Shown one piece after another: positions 62,001 to 64,000 of a stretch of DNA of 64,000 bases. Within the stretch, counting starts at the first letter, position 1. The number at the start of each line of letters is the position of its first letter. Position numbers and translations under genes: made by a program. A model generated the notes under the pieces. That model made no database searches, was not told where the DNA came from, and saw only the letters and a list, made by a program, of their open reading frames with translations. This DNA comes from Symbiobacterium thermophilum IAM 14863 (lineage in GTDB: Bacteria > Bacillota > Sulfobacillia > Symbiobacteriales > Symbiobacteriaceae): positions 2,294,001-2,358,000 of the forward strand of contig NC_006177.1 in the NCBI RefSeq assembly GCF_000009905.1, read 5' to 3'.

Positions 62001-64000
62001 TGCTGAGGGGCGAGTCAACGTCCATGTAGGTCAGGGACATGCCCGTCAGCGACTGGTCCTCCAGGATCGTCCGGTGGGAGTAATTGAACTCGCTGAGCTC
62101 GGGCGGATCGTTGACCGGCCGGACCGTCAGCGGGATCCGGATGAGGTCCTCGGCGTTGTCATCGCGGCTGCGGGTGCGGATGTTGATGGTCGCCGTGCCG
62201 CTCTGGTCCTTCTCCGGTTCCACGACCAGCCGCCGCGACTTGCCCGTCCCCTCCAGCCGGACGCCGTTGGCCGCCAGCAGCCCCGGGTTGGCGGGATCGA
62301 CGTCGAAGGTGAGGTCGATCTCCACCTCGCTCATCGGGGAGTCGGGATCATAGACCTCGACTTCGCGGACGAACCGCTCATCCTCATTGATGATGATCTC
62401 GGAGCCGAGGCCCAGGAGCCGGGGCGCGTCCGGCACGGAGATGACCACCACGTGAATCGGCGGATCGGAGCTGACGCTGGCGGCGCCGTCGCTCAGGGTC
62501 ACCACCACGTTGGCCTCGCCGAACTGGTCCTCCGCCGGGGTGATGATCAGCTCACGCTGGGTGCCGGTACCCACAAAACGGAAGCTGGTGGGCGGCAGCA
62601 GGGTCGGGTTGTCGGAGACGGCCGTGAGGCTGAGCCGGTCCAGGGGCGTCTCGACGTCGAAGACCGCGAGGCTGACGCTGGCCGGCTGGTCCTCATATGT
62701 CTCCACACGTCCCGCGTACACCGTGAGTTCGGGCGGGTCGTTGATCTCCCGGACGTGCACCGTGAGCACGGCCGAGGCCACCTGCGCGGAGCCGCTCCGG
62801 ACGACCAGGTTCACCGGGATCGGCCCGCTCCGGTCCTTCTGCGGGGTGACCTGGAGGCTGTAGGTGTCGATCCACCCTTCGCTCTTCACCAGGGTGGCGC
62901 GCACGGTGGCGTAGGGAGACGTGGCGTCCAGCTGGGTGCCGCCGGGCCCGTCCACGTCCTCGACCACGATCTCGAAGAAGGCCGTGGTGTCCTCGTCCAT
63001 GGTGGCCGAGCTGGGCAGCCTGATCACGGGGGGATCGTCCACCGGGTCGACGATCAGCTCAAACGTCGTGCTGGCGGTGGCCTTGCCGGAGTCCTCCACG
63101 GTCATGGTGATCACGGTGGAACCGTACGCGTCCTTGAACGGGAGGATGTGGAGCACCCAGTTGGTGCCCGAGCCCTCCACCGTCAGGTACGGGCTGAAGG
63201 GCGGCACCACGTGGTCGTTGCTGGACGTGAAGTGGAAGGTGAAGCGGTCAAACGGGTCCGGATCATACAGGTAGAAGGGTATACTGAGCCGTACGTCCTC
63301 CTGCGTGCGCTGGGGCGACGCGATCGGGTTCAGGACGGGGGGATCGTTGACCGGGTTCACCGTCAGGGTCAGGTAGTGGGTGGTCGGCATGTCGTAGAGG
63401 TTCTTGCCCTCCACCACCACGACCACCTTGCCGAACTGGTCCGGCGCCGGCTCCAACTCCAGCCGGTACCGGCCCGGGGTCAGTTGGCTCAGGGTGATCC
63501 GGTTGTCGGGCAGGAGCGTCGTGTCCCGGGAGGTCGCGGTCACGCTCTGGATCTTGTCGGCCGGGGAAACCTCGAACTCGAAGACCGCCGTCCCGTCCTC
63601 GTCCACCACGGCCTGGTCCGGCAGGCCGGTGAACTTCAGCCGCTGGGCGATGCCCACCGTGAACGACTTGGTCACGGTCTTGTCGCCGTCGCTGGCCTGG
63701 ACGACCACCTGCGTGCTGCCTTCCTGCCCGGCCCGGGGGATGAGCGTGATCCGCCAGTGCTCGGGGCCGATGTTCTGCGTCAGCACGTCCGCGATGAGCA
63801 GGGGGTTCAAGGCATTCGCCGTGACCGTGAGACCGCTCGCGGTGCTCTCCACGTCGGTCACGCGCACGGTGACGTCGATCTGGGTCACGCCGAGCTCACG
63901 GAACACGTCGGGGATGTCATCAATCACCGGCTCGTCGTTGACCGGGTCCACCGTCAGCACGAAGCGGTGCTCGGCGAACTCGCCCGCGCGGTCCACGACC
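59029..64000 (-). CDS. Giant S-layer-anchored surface protein with cadherin-like repeats (5' end beyond window)
   Basis: The frame is open to the right edge, so the N-terminus is missing; about 1,656 residues are visible. From the visible start there are about eight tandem cadherin/Ig-like domains of roughly 100 residues joined by VNDPPV-type linkers. Next come two cadherin-like beta-sandwich domains (LSSLVPSDGTMTPQFSS and LVDLSINPGRLQPEFRPD, residues about 1000-1180) and a fibronectin III-like domain (LTGLRPATRYTFRIQA). A non-repeat region follows, then three C-terminal SLH domains (FTDVPPTHWAHRIVHEMAA; GGAIRSGIMMGYPDGTFRP; VRYAVAEGLMTG), which bind cell-wall polysaccharide. It is likely an adhesin or S-layer-associated protein. 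Confidence 0.93.
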   Translation of the reverse strand, partial: VVDRAGEFAEHRFVLTVDPVNDEPVIDDIPDVFRELGVTQIDVTVRVTDVESTASGLTVTANALNPLLIADVLTQNIGPEHWRITLIPRAGQEGSTQVVVQASDGDKTVTKSFTVGIAQRLKFTGLPDQAVVDEDGTAVFEFEVSPADKIQSVTATSRDTTLLPDNRITLSQLTPGRYRLELEPAPDQFGKVVVVVEGKNLYDMPTTHYLTLTVNPVNDPPVLNPIASPQRTQEDVRLSIPFYLYDPDPFDRFTFHFTSSNDHVVPPFSPYLTVEGSGTNWVLHILPFKDAYGSTVITMTVEDSGKATASTTFELIVDPVDDPPVIRLPSSATMDEDTTAFFEIVVEDVDGPGGTQLDATSPYATVRATLVKSEGWIDTYSLQVTPQKDRSGPIPVNLVVRSGSAQVASAVLTVHVREINDPPELTVYAGRVETYEDQPASVSLAVFDVETPLDRLSLTAVSDNPTLLPPTSFRFVGTGTQRELIITPAEDQFGEANVVVTLSDGAASVSSDPPIHVVVISVPDAPRLLGLGSEIIINEDERFVREVEVYDPDSPMSEVEIDLTFDVDPANPGLLAANGVRLEGTGKSRRLVVEPEKDQSGTATINIRTRSRDDNAEDLIRIPLTVRPVNDPPELSEFNYSHRTILEDQSLTGMSLTYMDVDSPLSNLTATISADNKELLPDGSMSVILSNGRADVSVIPAKDRWGTATVTLTISDGQDSSSRFFRLTVEPVNDPPSFVKGPDQTVEEDAPPQRVARWATDITPGPYEDHQQLRFEVDVLSGAELFAEGPEVTADGTLIYTPAPDKFGTAEVEIWLVDDGGTANGGEDTSPRQKFFINILPVNDPPVIAPIPPIGTEIGQMSDEILITVTDVDSDVSRVVLTVHSENPSLVPNDAEHIIVTPAGPGQWKLRLKPVDGKIGTAKITVTATDPEGDMSRLQFDLVVNNLWLSSLVPSDGTMTPQFSSRVLGYTVVYSGWLPRVHVTATAQDDGVRIRVRRADAPDTWHDAESGKLSPPITLGESGGAVEVEVYSPVTGISKSYLLTFVRSKSTVAELVDLSINPGRLQPEFRPDRTTYSATVPHEVTEVAVEYQAGDAWAKVTVEGNKDLKVGTNRITVTVLAESGDKRVYTINLTREAGPMQISEVEVETGADWATLRFETDDSADVIVYYRPDGGAELSRPAGRGYRHVVTLTGLRPATRYTFRIQATRSNGPGAELISSFRTQAPEATGRCEVGFDGSLICPATPQERSWAVVALPDGAAPDQAAVVSVSDLDMGAAVAAALAEGTDDAHGTPTVSVWLDSDRYGAALLEAQALQRAAGWGIGVTVESPLGSVTLTPTFIANLGLAQGERLVVAITEGEIDPLYLEPWLGVGGYRLAGEPMAVSLARVDASGVTRSLTTWPAPLVVSHPVRAANETEAATTAVFAKAPGRTQLEPLGGRLSPDGDRIEVAQSAPGSTVLLTYDHRFTDVPPTHWAHRIVHEMAARQVLRGVTQTRFAPEQPITRGQLAAILVRALQLGEDDRFARVYYDISPYDALAPEIGGAIRSGIMMGYPDGTFRPNASVTRQELAVVLSRMADRLNLAGSIDREVAERLALLADWNDVASWAQDGVRYAVAEGLMTGRSATTFAPLELTTRAEAATVIKRLLDKVAPGEWR

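Noticed and set aside
1-64000. tRNA and rRNA genes
   Set aside because: No clover-leaf with a GTTC-type T-loop and CCA end, and no rRNA segments, were recognised by eye on either strand; a covariance-model search was not possible here.

Overview
The window is high-GC DNA from a Gram-positive-type bacterium. Evidence for a Firmicute is the AddAB recombination nuclease (instead of RecBCD), a GapB-type GAPDH, a YjzC-like small protein, a YkoP-like protein, a DUF815 ATPase, ECF-type vitamin/nucleoside transport and strong AGGAGG-type ribosome binding sites with many GTG and TTG starts. Very high GC plus these gene families points to a Symbiobacterium-like thermophilic clostridial lineage. That assignment is inference from gene content, not from a database match.

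Layout. 1-2.2 kb: start of an ArsR regulator with a clear promoter/operator, a 176-bp tandem hairpin array (array A), and two convergent Nudix hydrolases. 2.3-5.1 kb: queG, lipA and a small Rossmann-fold dehydrogenase. 5.3-9.3 kb: uridine phosphorylase plus a complete ECF transporter (S, T, A, A'), read as a nucleoside salvage operon. 9.4-14.3 kb: a four-gene 2-oxoacid dehydrogenase operon (lpd, E1alpha, E1beta, E2) on the minus strand, whose lipoyl cofactor could be made by the LipA at 3.6 kb. 14.6-18.6 kb: gapB, small proteins, a 2-hydroxyacid dehydrogenase and a polysaccharide deacetylase/YkoP-like pair. 18.8-20.9 kb: an AT-richer island with a translationally coupled DUF262 + HEPN-nuclease pair, a likely acquired defence module. 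20.9-22.6 kb: an AspT/YidE-type exchanger.

23.3-36.5 kb is a DNA-repair block on the minus strand: sbcD-sbcC, then a 74.5-bp-period hairpin array (array B), then addB-addA. 36.7-40.8 kb: a lipoprotein and a Ugp-like sugar/glycerol-phosphate ABC importer without its ATPase. 41.0-44.5 kb: pyruvate carboxylase, followed by array C, which has the same hairpin arms and the same 74.5-bp period as array B. 45.9-47.6 kb: a MerR/TipAS-type regulator divergent from hslO (Hsp33), with a textbook 19-bp-spacer MerR promoter. 47.7-48.0 kb: a truncated cadherin-like gene start. 48.6-50.3 kb: a DUF815 AAA ATPase and a coiled-coil protein. 50.6-58.9 kb: a TetR regulator, an acyl-CoA synthetase, a KAS III-like enzyme and a five-gene Liv-type ABC importer, probably a carboxylic-acid uptake and activation operon. 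59.0 kb to the right edge: the C-terminal 1,650+ residues of a giant S-layer-anchored cadherin-like surface protein.

The most unusual content is the three intergenic arrays of regularly spaced inverted repeats (A, B, C). B and C belong to one family. B lies between sbcCD, whose product cleaves DNA hairpins, and addAB. None of the arrays encodes a convincing protein and none fits a CRISPR. The second candidate is the DUF262-HEPN pair.
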